Positions 8,102 to 16,579 of a stretch of 64,000 bases of DNA are shown one piece after another; the stretch's first letter is position 1; the number at the start of each line of letters is the position of its first letter. The stretch spans positions 210,797 through 274,796 of the forward strand of contig DASYPQ010000003.1 of the NCBI GenBank assembly GCA_036006425.1, in the 5' to 3' direction. The notes under the pieces are model-generated. The model did no database searches, had not been told where the DNA came from, and saw only the letters and a program-made list of their open reading frames with translations. Made by a program: the position numbers and the translations under genes. The stretch comes from DASYPQ01 sp036006425. GTDB taxonomy: Bacteria; Planctomycetota; UBA1135; GCA-002686595.

Positions 8102-10711
8102 TCAGCGTGCGCGGCGCGCGAAGAAGCCCGCCAGACCCGCGCAGGTCAGCAGAAACAGTCCCGAAAAAAGGACCTTCGGAGCCGCGGGGTGGGCCCGCAT
8201 CGACGCCGCGACGCGGGGCCGGTGCCCGGCTCCGGACGGGCGCGCGAAGAGTGCATCGGCGTGGAGATGCGCTCGCGGGAGGACGAATTCGGGCGCTCGA
8301 GGAGTCGGGAGAGGCAGCGCGATCGGCGGCCACGCGGCGGCGGCCGCGCGCGCATGGAGCTCGACGCGCGGGAACTCTCCTTCGACCGGGTCCTCGAGTG
8401 CAGCGGCCGCGCTCGACGGCCATCGACCGGCTCGCACGCGACGCGGATCGGCTCCTTGCGTCGGCGGCGAGAGCGGAACGACGGCCGCGGGCGGATCGCC
8501 GACCCTCGAGCCGGCAGGGAAGACGCGCGCCTCGAGCTCCGCCGGAGTGTCCGGGCCGAGATCCTCCACGGTGACCTCGTCGCCCGCGATGCGGACGATC
8601 GGAGAGGCGTCGCGCTTTCCGCGCGCGAGGGCGCGGAGCAGCGGAGCCCACAGGTCCGCGCGACTCGCCCAGTCGGCGCCCCAGCCGTCGACCGGGGCGA
8701 ACGCGCACGCTGCGACCGCTCCGAGCCCGACCCGATGGATCGCGAGAAGAGGCTCGCCCTTCTCGGAGCTCCACACGAGCTCCGCGCCCGGCGCGACCTG
8801 GGTCCGCACGTAGCGCTGGATCGGTGGCCAGCCCGCGGCGAGCTCGGGCTTCTGCGCGCGGAGGATGTCCGCGCCGAGCGTCGAGGGCGCGGCGGGATCG
8901 AGGAGCGCGCCGGACGGGAGCACGCGCAGACGCGGGCCTTCGCGGACGCGGTTCGCCGTCAGCTCGCGGCGAAAGATCGCGGTGAGGAGATTCGCGGCGC
9001 CGGGAGCGTCGAGCGCCCCGACCGCGCGGAGCTCCTCGCCGGCCACGACGAGCTTCGACAGCAGCTCGCGGTCCGGCTCCTCGCCGGCGGCGAGGACGAC
9101 GAGTCGCGTCCTGGAGGCGACCAGTCGAGCGAGCACGCGCGCGCAGCGCTCGCTCGCGTCCGCATCGACGGTGTCCCTTCCATCGGAGAGGAGGAAGACG
9201 AGTGCGTCGCGCGCGCTGCGCTCCCGCTCCGCCGCGAATGACTCGAGAGATCGCGCGATCGCGGTGCTCCCGCCGGCACCGATCCCTGCTTCGAGGCGCC
9301 GGACTGCTTCCCGCTGGATCGTCTCGGTCGGCCGCGGATCGTCCGCGGCCTTGAGCGGGATCGCCTCGCCGAGACGGTCGCCGAACCAGCGCAGCGCGAC
9401 CGAATCCGCCGCGGGAGCCGCGTCGACGAGCGCGAGCGCCGCGCGGCGGACGTGCGCGAGAGGCTCGCCCACCATGCTCCCCGAACGATCCGCGAGGACG
9501 ACGACGTCGCGCGGCTTCGGATCGTCTGTGGGACGGAGAGGAAGGAGTCCCGAAGCGCCGGCGACGAAGCCGCGCAGGAACGCGTCGTCCGAGAACGAGA
9601 GCCAGCCTCCACCCCTCGCGACGAAGGAAGCGAGGAGTTCCCGCGGCAGCTCGTCCGGCGAGAGGCGACACGTCACGATCGCGTCGAGATGATCGAGACT
9701 CGCGGCGAGGTGCTGGAGATCGACGAGCTCGAACTCGACGCCGTCGACCGCAGGGCCGCTGAACAGCGGAAGGCTCCGCACGACGCCGACGACCAGGTTT
9801 CCGCCGCCCCGCACGATGCCCGCGCTGACGCGCGAGGGAACCGGGCTCGCCGCGCTGCACGAGACGCGGTTCAAGCCGAGGCCCGCGGGTCCGACGTCGA
9901 CGCGGAACCGCCAGCGCAGACAACCGTCCTCGTCGCGGTCGAGGCCGGGTGGCACCGGGATCTCGATCCGTTGCGGCGTGCTGCCCGACGCGGACTGGTG
10001 GCCGACGAAGAGCGTCAAGCTCGACGCCGGCCGACTCCCGCCTTCGGGCGTGTAGAAGAGCTCGCCCTCGACGGCGAGCGGACTCCCGACTTCCACGGAC
10101 CGCGGGAGGACGAGCGCGCCGATCGTGACGTCGGCACGGCGCGGAAGCGCGAGGTCCACGCGCTCGAGCGCGACGCCGCGCTCGCGCAACGCGCGGAGGA
10201 GCGGCACGGGATCCGCTCCCGTGTACGTGTCGTCGCCGACGAGAACGAGGGTGCTCGCTGCGCGGCCGGGCTCGGCTGCGAGACTGCCCGCTGTCTCGAG
10301 GGCTGCCGCCAGCTTCGTTCGCGAAACGCCGTCGGCGTAGGACCGAGGATCGCGTTCCGTGAGGCGCGGCTCCCTCGGAAACGTCCCCGCGGGCGCCGGC
10401 CCGAAGACACGCCGGACCTCCGTGCCGTAGACGATCGCGCAAAAGTCCTCTCCGGCGCTTTCGGCGCGGCGGGCTTCCGCGACGACGAGTCGCTCGAGCT
10501 CGGGGCCGGAGCCGAGTCGGCCCAGGGTCACGCTGTCGGACACGTCGACGAGGCAGATCCGCAGCGGCGGGAGCGTCGGACTTCCGCCGGCGCGCTCGCG
10601 CGGCACGAAGAGCCACGCGCCGAGCGCGAGGAGGATCGTTCCGAGCACGGCCGCCGCGGCGGCCAGGCGCGCGATCGGCGCGCGAGCGACCTCAGGGAGC
10701 GCGATGTCCAA
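8102..10711 (-). CDS. large membrane protein with two vWA-type metal-binding motifs
   Basis: This 869-residue protein has a transmembrane helix near residues 14-36 and another at the C-terminus before a short Arg-rich tail. The first vWA-like segment carries DxSxS at residues 56-60 (DVSDS) and the second at 408-412 (DRSGS), each followed by typical vWA strands and a Ser/Asp-rich late motif. The middle portion looks like the beta-rich and amidotransferase-like parts of BatA/BatB-type proteins of Planctomycetota. It is probably a protein-interaction module on the outer face of the membrane. Its start overlaps the mnmA end by 20 bp, suggesting translational coupling. Substrates and partners are unknown. 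Confidence 0.75.
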   Translation of the reverse strand: MDIALPEVARAPIARLAAAAAVLGTILLALGAWLFVPRERAGGSPTLPPLRICLVDVSDSVTLGRLGSGPELERLVVAEARRAESAGEDFCAIVYGTEVRRVFGPAPAGTFPREPRLTERDPRSYADGVSRTKLAAALETAGSLAAEPGRAASTLVLVGDDTYTGADPVPLLRALRERGVALERVDLALPRRADVTIGALVLPRSVEVGSPLAVEGELFYTPEGGSRPASSLTLFVGHQSASGSTPQRIEIPVPPGLDRDEDGCLRWRFRVDVGPAGLGLNRVSCSAASPVPSRVSAGIVRGGGNLVVGVVRSLPLFSGPAVDGVEFELVDLQHLAASLDHLDAIVTCRLSPDELPRELLASFVARGGGWLSFSDDAFLRGFVAGASGLLPLRPTDDPKPRDVVVLADRSGSMVGEPLAHVRRAALALVDAAPAADSVALRWFGDRLGEAIPLKAADDPRPTETIQREAVRRLEAGIGAGGSTAIARSLESFAAERERSARDALVFLLSDGRDTVDADASERCARVLARLVASRTRLVVLAAGEEPDRELLSKLVVAGEELRAVGALDAPGAANLLTAIFRRELTANRVREGPRLRVLPSGALLDPAAPSTLGADILRAQKPELAAGWPPIQRYVRTQVAPGAELVWSSEKGEPLLAIHRVGLGAVAACAFAPVDGWGADWASRADLWAPLLRALARGKRDASPIVRIAGDEVTVEDLGPDTPAELEARVFPAGSRVGDPPAAVVPLSPPTQGADPRRVRAGRWPSSAAAALEDPVEGEFPRVELHARAAAAAWPPIALPLPTPRAPEFVLPRAHLHADALFARPSGAGHRPRVAASMRAHPAAPKVLFSGLFLLTCAGLAGFFARRAR

Positions 10712-11846
10712 CGGCGACCTGCGGAGCCGCTTCGTTCGCGGCCCTCGACCTCGGCGTCGACTCGATCCATCCGCCGCCGAGCAACAGCTCGCCGCGGTAG
10801 AACGCCGCTCCCTGCCCCGGCGTCACGGCCATCTGCGGCTCGTCGAACACGACCTCCGCCTCGCCGCGCGCCCCCCCCGATCCCGATTCGACGAACACGG
10901 TCGCGCCCGCCGGATCACAGTGGTACCGGTGCTGCACCTCGCAGCGGAACTCCCCCGCCGCCGGCACGTCGAACCCGATCCAGTTCAGGTCCGCCACGCG
11001 CATCGACCGCACGGTGCACTCCTCGCGCGCGCCGAGGACGACGCGCCCGGACGCGGGCTCGAGCGCCACGACGAACAGCGGGTCTCCCCCGCCGATCCCG
11101 TGCCCGCGCCGCTGCCCGATCGTGAAGTTCTCCGTCCCGTCGTGCTCGCCGAGCTTCCTCCCGCCCGTGTCGACGAGCTCCCCGGCGTGCCGCTCGACGC
11201 CGTGCTCGTCGAGCAGCTTCCGGTAGTCGTTCCCCGGCACGAAGCAGATCTCCTGGCTGTCCTTCTTCGCCGCCGTCTTCAGCCCCGCGTCGTGCGCGAG
11301 CTCCCGCACGCGGGCCTTCTTCAGGTCGCCGATCGGCAGGCGGGTCCGCGCCAGGTTCTCCTCCGCGACCCCGAAGAGCTGGTACGACTGGTCCTTCGCC
11401 AGATCCGCGCCGCGCCGCACCTTCACGCGTCCGCATTCGATCGCGAGCCGCGCGTAGTGGCCGGTCGCGACGCCTTCCGCGCCGAGCTCGCGCGCGAAGC
11501 GCAAGAGGCGGTTGAACTTGAGATCGCGGTTGCAAACCGCGCAGGGATTCGGCGTCCGCCCGCGCCCGTACTCGCGCAGGAAGTACTTGATGATCTCCCC
11601 GAACTCGTCCTTCAGGTCGACGGCCTGAAAAGGAATTCCGAGGTGAGCTGCAACCATCCGCGCGTCGCGCGCGTCGCTCGCGGAGCAGCAGGACTTCTTC
11701 GAGGACTCCTCCGCTTCGACATGGACGCCGTTGCGCATGAACAGACCGACGACCGACAGCCCCTCGCGCGCGAGCATCCACGCGGCGACGGAGCTGTCGA
11801 CACCGCCGCTCATGGCGACGACGAAGCGCTTTTCGGTGTTCGGCAT
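10692..11846 (-). CDS. mnmA: tRNA-uridine 2-sulfurtransferase MnmA
   Basis: MnmA makes 2-thiouridine at wobble position 34 of tRNAs for Lys, Glu and Gln. The PP-loop SGGVDSS is at residues 13-19 and activates the uridine by adenylation. The two catalytic cysteines that pass sulfur are visible in NPCAVCN and in SQEICFVPG. The C-terminal beta domain ends in the expected GQGAAFYRGELLLGGGWI segment, followed by about 20 extra residues. At 384 residues it is slightly longer than the usual 360-370, and the extra tail is where it overlaps the next gene. The divergent neighbour is yajC. mnmG, acting at the same wobble base, lies elsewhere in the window (21126-23024). Confidence 0.95.
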   Translation of the reverse strand: MPNTEKRFVVAMSGGVDSSVAAWMLAREGLSVVGLFMRNGVHVEAEESSKKSCCSASDARDARMVAAHLGIPFQAVDLKDEFGEIIKYFLREYGRGRTPNPCAVCNRDLKFNRLLRFARELGAEGVATGHYARLAIECGRVKVRRGADLAKDQSYQLFGVAEENLARTRLPIGDLKKARVRELAHDAGLKTAAKKDSQEICFVPGNDYRKLLDEHGVERHAGELVDTGGRKLGEHDGTENFTIGQRRGHGIGGGDPLFVVALEPASGRVVLGAREECTVRSMRVADLNWIGFDVPAAGEFRCEVQHRYHCDPAGATVFVESGSGGARGEAEVVFDEPQMAVTPGQGAAFYRGELLLGGGWIESTPRSRAANEAAPQVAVGHRAP

Positions 11847-11946
11847 CGATCGCCCGGGACGCTCGGAGCTTCCTCGGGGCCCGGGATTCTAGTAGCTTCT
11901 TCGCCCCCGGTTGAGTTCCGATCCGTTCCGGACCCAGAGTCGCGCC

Positions 11947-12384
11947 ATGATCCAACCTGTTTCCCCGCTCTTCCTGCTCGACGCACTCCGCTTCCAGGAC
12001 GCCGCCGGCCAGACCGCCGCCCCTGCCGGACCCCCCGCCGCCCCCGGCCAGGCCCCGGCGCCGGGCAATCCGCTCGTCAGCATGGCGATGCCGCTCGTCC
12101 TGTGCGCCGTCGTCTTCTACTTCCTCGTCCTCGGGCCCGAGCGCAAGCAGAGGAAGAAGCGCGACGAGATGCTGAAGAACGTCGCGAAGGGCGACAAGGT
12201 GATGACGACCGGCGGCCTCTACGCCAGCGTCGTCTCCGTGCAGGACGACGTGATCACGCTCGCGATCGCCGACGGCGTGCGCGCGCGTTTCTCGCGGAGC
12301 GCGATCCAGACCGTGCTCGTCGACGAGCCCGAAGGCGCCAAGGCGACCGACAAGGACGCCGAGCGCGCCATCGCGAAGCGCTGA
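11947..12384 (+). CDS. yajC: preprotein translocase subunit YajC
   Basis: YajC is a small single-span partner of SecDF in the Sec translocase. The 145-residue product has an N-terminal Ala/Pro-rich stretch, one membrane helix (MAMPLVLCAVVFYFLVLGP, about residues 41-59) and the conserved cytosolic block starting ERKQRKKRDEMLKNVAKGDKVMTTGG. The ATG at 11947 is chosen; an in-frame TTG upstream adds nothing conserved. The Pro/Ala-rich leader before the helix is longer than in E. coli YajC (110 aa). secD and secF do not follow here; a YraN-family gene starts 28 bp downstream. Confidence 0.9.
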   Translation: MIQPVSPLFLLDALRFQDAAGQTAAPAGPPAAPGQAPAPGNPLVSMAMPLVLCAVVFYFLVLGPERKQRKKRDEMLKNVAKGDKVMTTGGLYASVVSVQDDVITLAIADGVRARFSRSAIQTVLVDEPEGAKATDKDAERAIAKR

Positions 12385-12412
12385 ATCGCGTAGCGCCGAC
12401 AGGAGGTCGGGC

Positions 12413-12883
12413 GTGAAGTTGCTGCGCCGGCTCCTCCGGCGCGCCCCGCGCCTCTTCGTCCTCCTCTATTCCCCGGACGACCAGGAGCTCGGCGAGCTGG
12501 GCGAGGAAGTCGCCGCGAGCCACCTCGCGCGGCGCGGCTGGCGGATCCTGGCGCGCCGGTGGCGTACGCGGAGAGGCGAAGCGGACCTCGTCGCGCGCCG
12601 CGGCGACGCGCTCGCGGTCGTGGAGGTGAAGACCGGGCGGTGGACGGCCCTCCCGCGTCCCCGCGGGGCGGAGCTCCCCGAGGGAGCGCTCTTCCGCTGG
12701 CGCCCGGGATTCCGCTGCGACGCCGCGCGCATCGCGCGCCTGCGCGCGGTCGGGAGGGAGCTAGCCGGGAGGCGTCCCGCCCGCGTGGATCTCGTCGAGG
12801 TCTGGCTCTCCGCGTCCGGCCGGAGCTTCCGGATCCTGCACCACGAAGACCTGCGCGCACCTCTCGATCCGGGCTCGACTTGA
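12413..12883 (+). CDS. YraN/UPF0102-family putative endonuclease
   Basis: A 156-residue protein with the UPF0102 core: GELGEEVAASHLARRGWRIL followed by RRGEADLVARRGDALAVVEVKTG. The E...D...E-x-K arrangement is the PD-(D/E)XK nuclease-like active site shared with Holliday-junction resolvases. Family members are predicted DNA-processing nucleases; the precise role is unresolved. It starts with GTG at 12413, preceded by a GGAGG sequence about 5 nt upstream, and lies 28 bp after yajC. The C-terminal 20 residues are variable in the family. Confidence 0.85.
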   Translation: MKLLRRLLRRAPRLFVLLYSPDDQELGELGEEVAASHLARRGWRILARRWRTRRGEADLVARRGDALAVVEVKTGRWTALPRPRGAELPEGALFRWRPGFRCDAARIARLRAVGRELAGRRPARVDLVEVWLSASGRSFRILHHEDLRAPLDPGST

Positions 12884-12986
12884 GGCCGGAACGGCGTCCC
12901 TCCGATCATGTTACAACCCCTGGCCCGGAACGACTGGACGCCGCTCCTCCCCGCGCCCCCCTGCCGAGCCGCGCGATCTCCCCCGC

Positions 12987-14702
12987 ATGCTGAGCGTCCT
13001 GCGCCATTACCTGCCCCTCCGGAAGGCTCTCCTCATCCTGAGCGAGACGGTCCTTCTGACGCTCGTGTTGTGGGCCTGGCTCTCCGCGCACCTCTGGAAT
13101 CCGAACCCGGCGGTGCAAAAGGCCCTGCTGCGCGCGATCCCGCCGCTCTGGACGCACGACGCGATCCTGCGCTGCCTCACGACGTCCTTCCTGCTCTCCC
13201 TGATCGCGCAGCTCGCGATCGCGTTCAACGAGCTGTACGACGTCCGCGTCTCGAGCTCGCGCTTCGACCGCGCGTCGCGCTTCGTCGAGTCGGCCGGATC
13301 GGGCATCGCGCTGACGCTCGCCGCGGTCGTGCTGGTCGACCGCTGGGACCTGCGTCACGTGCTCGACACGCCGCCGTTGTCGACCTCGCAGCGCGTGCAG
13401 ACGCTCGTCTTCGGCATGTTGACCGGGTTCGCGGTCCTCTACGCGTGGCGGAGCTTCTTCCACGCGATGCTCCGCCGCGCGAACTTCGCCGAACGCGTGT
13501 TGATCCTCGGCGCGGGGAGGTCGGCGTGCGAGCTCGCGCAGGTGATCCTCGAGCGTCCGGAGACCGGGTACCAGGTCGTCGGGATGCTCCCGGAGGAATC
13601 CGCGCCCGCCGACCGCGGAAGGAATCCTGCGTGGGAAACCGAGAGCGTCGCACAAGGGGAGCCGGCTTCGATCGCCGCCCTGGCGTCGACCGAGCTCCGC
13701 GCGCTCGCGCCGAATCCCGCGGAGGCCGCGGCCGCGCACGCGGCGCGGAAAGCGCTCGAAGCCGCGACGGCGGCGCTCGTGCTCGAGCCGCTCCCGAGCC
13801 ACGCGCGCGAGACGAGCCCGGCGCGCACCGAAGCGCCGCGCGGCCGGTCCGCCGGCGCCGCGAAGAACGGTTCGTCGCAGCGCGGCCGGCCCGCGACGCT
13901 GCTCGGGCTCGCGCAGTCGATGCACGTCGACGTCCTCGCGGTCGCGCTCGAGGACCGCCGCGCGCGCCTGCCGGTCGAGGATCTGCTCCAGTGCCGGCTC
14001 GCCGGCGTCTCGGTGCGCGAGCAGGAAGCGCTGTACGAGCAGATCACGGGCAAGATCGCGCTCGGCGCGCTGCGGCCTTCGTACCTCATCTTCAACGAAG
14101 GGTTCGCGGCGCATCCCTGGACGGATCTCCTGAAGCGCGCGGTCGACGTCGTCTTGTCGAGCGTGATGATCACGTTGTCGTGGCCGCTGATGCTCGCGAC
14201 GGCGATCGCGGTCCGCGTCGACAGCCAGGGACCGATCCTCTTCCGCCAGGAGCGCGTGGGCCGGGACGGTCTCCCGTTCACGCTGCTCAAGTTCCGCAGC
14301 ATGCGCGCGGACGCCGAAGCCGTGACGGGCCCCGTGTGGGCGGTCGAGGACGATCCGCGGATCACGCGCGCCGGGCGGTTCATCCGCCGCAGCCGCCTCG
14401 ACGAGCTGCCCCAGCTCTTCAACGTGCTCGCCGGCCAGATGTCCCTGGTCGGTCCGCGGCCCGAACGGCCCGTGTTCGTCGAGGAGCTCGCGAAGCGGAT
14501 TCCCTACTTCCGGCAGCGCCACATCGTGAAGCCCGGTCTGACGGGCTGGGCGCAGATCAACTACCGCTACGGGGCGAGCTTCGAGGACGCGGTCCAGAAG
14601 CTCCAATACGACCTCTTCTACATCAAGAACCAGTCCCTGCTGTTCGACCTCTCGATCCTCTTCAATACGGTGAAGATCGTCATCCTCCGGAAGGGCACCT
14701 AG
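12987..14702 (+). CDS. polyprenyl-phosphate sugar-1-phosphate transferase, PEP-CTERM/EpsB-like, with internal insertion
   Basis: The 571-residue protein has N-terminal membrane helices, a nucleotide-binding CoA/NAD-like region (LILGAGRSACELAQVI), and a C-terminal bacterial sugar-transferase domain from about residue 375. The latter has a membrane-associated helix, FRQERVGRDG, LLKFRSM and DELPQLFNVLAG; the Asp-Glu pair is catalytic in this family. It should load the first sugar phosphate of an exopolysaccharide repeat onto undecaprenyl phosphate. The FNELYD segment recalls the exosortase/PEP-CTERM-associated group (TIGR03013). Residues about 200-303 form an Ala/Arg-rich, low-complexity insertion not expected in the family. 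It is 89 bp upstream of the selenoprotein pair. Confidence 0.85.
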   Translation: MLSVLRHYLPLRKALLILSETVLLTLVLWAWLSAHLWNPNPAVQKALLRAIPPLWTHDAILRCLTTSFLLSLIAQLAIAFNELYDVRVSSSRFDRASRFVESAGSGIALTLAAVVLVDRWDLRHVLDTPPLSTSQRVQTLVFGMLTGFAVLYAWRSFFHAMLRRANFAERVLILGAGRSACELAQVILERPETGYQVVGMLPEESAPADRGRNPAWETESVAQGEPASIAALASTELRALAPNPAEAAAAHAARKALEAATAALVLEPLPSHARETSPARTEAPRGRSAGAAKNGSSQRGRPATLLGLAQSMHVDVLAVALEDRRARLPVEDLLQCRLAGVSVREQEALYEQITGKIALGALRPSYLIFNEGFAAHPWTDLLKRAVDVVLSSVMITLSWPLMLATAIAVRVDSQGPILFRQERVGRDGLPFTLLKFRSMRADAEAVTGPVWAVEDDPRITRAGRFIRRSRLDELPQLFNVLAGQMSLVGPRPERPVFVEELAKRIPYFRQRHIVKPGLTGWAQINYRYGASFEDAVQKLQYDLFYIKNQSLLFDLSILFNTVKIVILRKGT

Positions 14703-14791
14703 CCCGGCGGCGAAAGGGCTCGACAGGGGGGCCTTCCGGTGGTTCCATGGATGCGGTTCCTTCCCTACCCATCCGTCCTCGAGGCTGTCCC

Positions 14792-15658
14792 ATGAAGCAC
14801 ACGAGCCTGTACGCCGCGAGTCTGCTCGCCGCGTTCGCGATCTCGAGCGTGATGCCCGCGCACGCGCTCCCCGGCTGCTGACACCCGGCGGGCAACACGG
14901 GGGTGAGTTCATCCCCGACCTCCGGTCCGAGCGCCGCCGGCGGCCTCGTCGGACCCGCGACCCGCGGACCCACCGCGCGCGAGCTCCTGAAGATGCAGTG
15001 GGACTTCGTGATCTACACGCCGGAGTCCACGCGCGACGACGGGACCCACGTCAAGGAGCAGCGGCGCGCGCTGCCGATCGACGAAGCGTTCAAGCGGATC
15101 GCCGGCACGGATCGGCGCCCGCTCCTCGTCCTGCGCGAGTGCTCGGTCTGCAACAAGACGGACAGCGCGCTCCTGCGTCCCGGCGTCGACAACGAGAAGA
15201 CGATGGTGCTCTCGCGCTGGTTCCACTGCGTGAAGCTCCCGGTCGACGTGATCGAGCCGGACCAGCCCTTCAACTCGCTCTTCCCGACGAACGACGCGGA
15301 GCACCTCTTCGTGTGCAGCGTCGACGGGTCGAACCGCATCCCGCTCGAGTCCGACACCTCGCGACCGGAGCTGTGGGCCGCGATGGCGAAAGTGCTCGGA
15401 GTCTCCTACGCCAAGGATCCGAACGCCGCGACGAAGGAGATCCTGAAGACGCACGACAAGCTCGACACGCTCGACAGCCAGCTCAGCGAGCTCGTGAAGA
15501 GTCGCGACGACGCGCTCGAGACCCGCGGCCGCCTCGACAAGGACAAGGTCCAGAAGCTCGAGAAGGAGATCGACGCGGCGAAAAAGGAGATCGACGCGTT
15601 ACGGAAGTCGATCGACCGCCTAGCGAAGCTCGATCTCAAGCCGGCGAAACCGGCCTGA
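14792..15658 (+). CDS. predicted secreted selenoprotein, paralogue 1 (in-frame UGA at codon 30)
   Basis: The ATG at 14792 follows GAGG by 7 nt. Codons 1-25 encode a signal peptide with an Ala-His-Ala cleavage site. Codons 26-29 are Leu-Pro-Gly-Cys, codon 30 is TGA (14879-14881), and the same frame then runs open to 15658 (288 aa total). The region after the UGA holds a thioredoxin-like segment with RPLLVLRECSVCNKTD (Cys117 and Cys120), further Cys in WFHC and LFVC, and a Lys-rich coiled coil at the end. If UGA ended translation, the product would be a bare signal peptide. TGA serves as a normal stop for other genes here, so a code change is excluded. Selenocysteine insertion is inferred; the redox role is not established. 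Confidence 0.85.
14898..14917 (+). promoter_or_regulatory. SECIS-like hairpin of selenoprotein 1
   Basis: An 8-bp stem (14898-14905 with 14910-14917, one G-U pair) closes the loop AGUU at 14906-14909. The loop begins 25 nt after the UGA, leaving 24 nt between. Bacterial SECIS elements lie inside the coding region just after the UGA, with roughly 16-37 nt to the apical loop and a G in the first two loop bases; all these are met here. SelB would bind it to direct Sec-tRNA. Confidence 0.8.
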
Positions 15659-15674
15659 TAGAGAGGACATCCCC

Positions 15675-16562
15675 ATGAAGCACACGAGCCTGTACGCTGC
15701 GGGCCTGCTCGCCGCGTTCGCACTTTCGAGCGTGATGCCCGCGCACGCGCTCCCCGGCTGTTGACACCCGAAAGGCCCTGGAGCGGTAAGTTTACCCTCC
15801 ACCCCGGCACCCCCCTCGGTCGCGAAAGTCCCCGGCATCGGCCCCGCCACGATGGGTCCGGCGTCGCGCGGACCGACGACGCGCGAGCTCCTGAAGCTCG
15901 ACTGGGACTACGTCGTCTACACGCCGGACGTCTCGCGCTCGGACGGCACCGCGGTCAAGGCGCAGCGCGAGGCGCTCCCGATCGGGACGGCGTTCCAGAG
16001 GATCGCTGGCACGGATCGGCGGCCGCTCCTCGTCCTGCGCGAGTGCTCGGTCTGCAACAAGACCGACAACGCGCTCCTGCGCCCGGGCAGCGACAACGAG
16101 AGGACGATCGTCCTCTCGCGCTGGTTCCACTGCGTGAAGCTTCCGGTCGACGTGATCGAGCCGGACCAGCCCTTCAACGCGCTCTTCCCGACGAACGACG
16201 CCGAGCACCTCTTCGTGTGCAGCGTCGACGGATCGAGCCGCATCCCGCTCGAGTCCGACACGTCGCGACCCGAGCTGTGGGCGGCGATGACGAAGGTCCT
16301 CGCCGCGTCCTACGCGAAGGATGCGAATGCCGCGACGAAGGAGATCCTGAAGACGCACGACAAGCTCGACGCGCTCGACACGCATCTCGGGGAGCTCGTG
16401 AAGACACGCGACGACGCGCTCGAGAACCCCGGCCGGCTCGACAAGGACAAGATCCAGAAGCTCGAGAAGGAAATCGAAGCGTCGAAGAAGGAGATCGACG
16501 CACTCCTGAAGTCGATCGATCGCCTGGCGAAGCTCGATCTGAAGCCGGTGAAACCGGCCTGA
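15675..16562 (+). CDS. predicted secreted selenoprotein, paralogue 2 (in-frame UGA at codon 30)
   Basis: This is a tandem paralogue starting 17 bp after the first, with GAGAGG upstream of its ATG. The signal peptide is almost identical, and again Leu-Pro-Gly-Cys is followed by TGA at codon 30 (15762-15764) and His-Pro, then open frame to 16562 (295 aa). The linker after the UGA differs in sequence and length from paralogue 1, yet the frame is kept without a stop. The CxxC pair is Cys124 and Cys127; WFHC, LFVC and the C-terminal coiled coil are conserved. The first possible internal start is the ATG at 15852, not homologous to any in paralogue 1, which argues against two separate genes. Function is unknown; a thiol/selenol redox or metal-binding role is inferred. 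Confidence 0.85.
15779..15801 (+). promoter_or_regulatory. SECIS-like hairpin of selenoprotein 2
   Basis: The stem pairs 15779-15783 with 15797-15801 and 15785-15788 with 15793-15796, with one bulged C at 15784. The loop is AGUU at 15789-15792, exactly 24 nt after the UGA as in paralogue 1. The stem bases differ from copy 1 but pairing is retained, so structure rather than sequence is conserved. Confidence 0.8.
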
Positions 16563-16579
16563 CGATCCCCTCGACGGCG

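Noticed and set aside
14903..15658. Gene starting at GTG 14903 with the signal peptide as a separate leader
   Set aside because: The GTG lies inside the hairpin, is not conserved in the paralogue, and would give a cytosolic protein; UGA readthrough explains both copies.
14879..15764. UGA decoded as Trp by an altered genetic code
   Set aside because: TGA is a genuine stop for yajC, boxC, ettA and others here.
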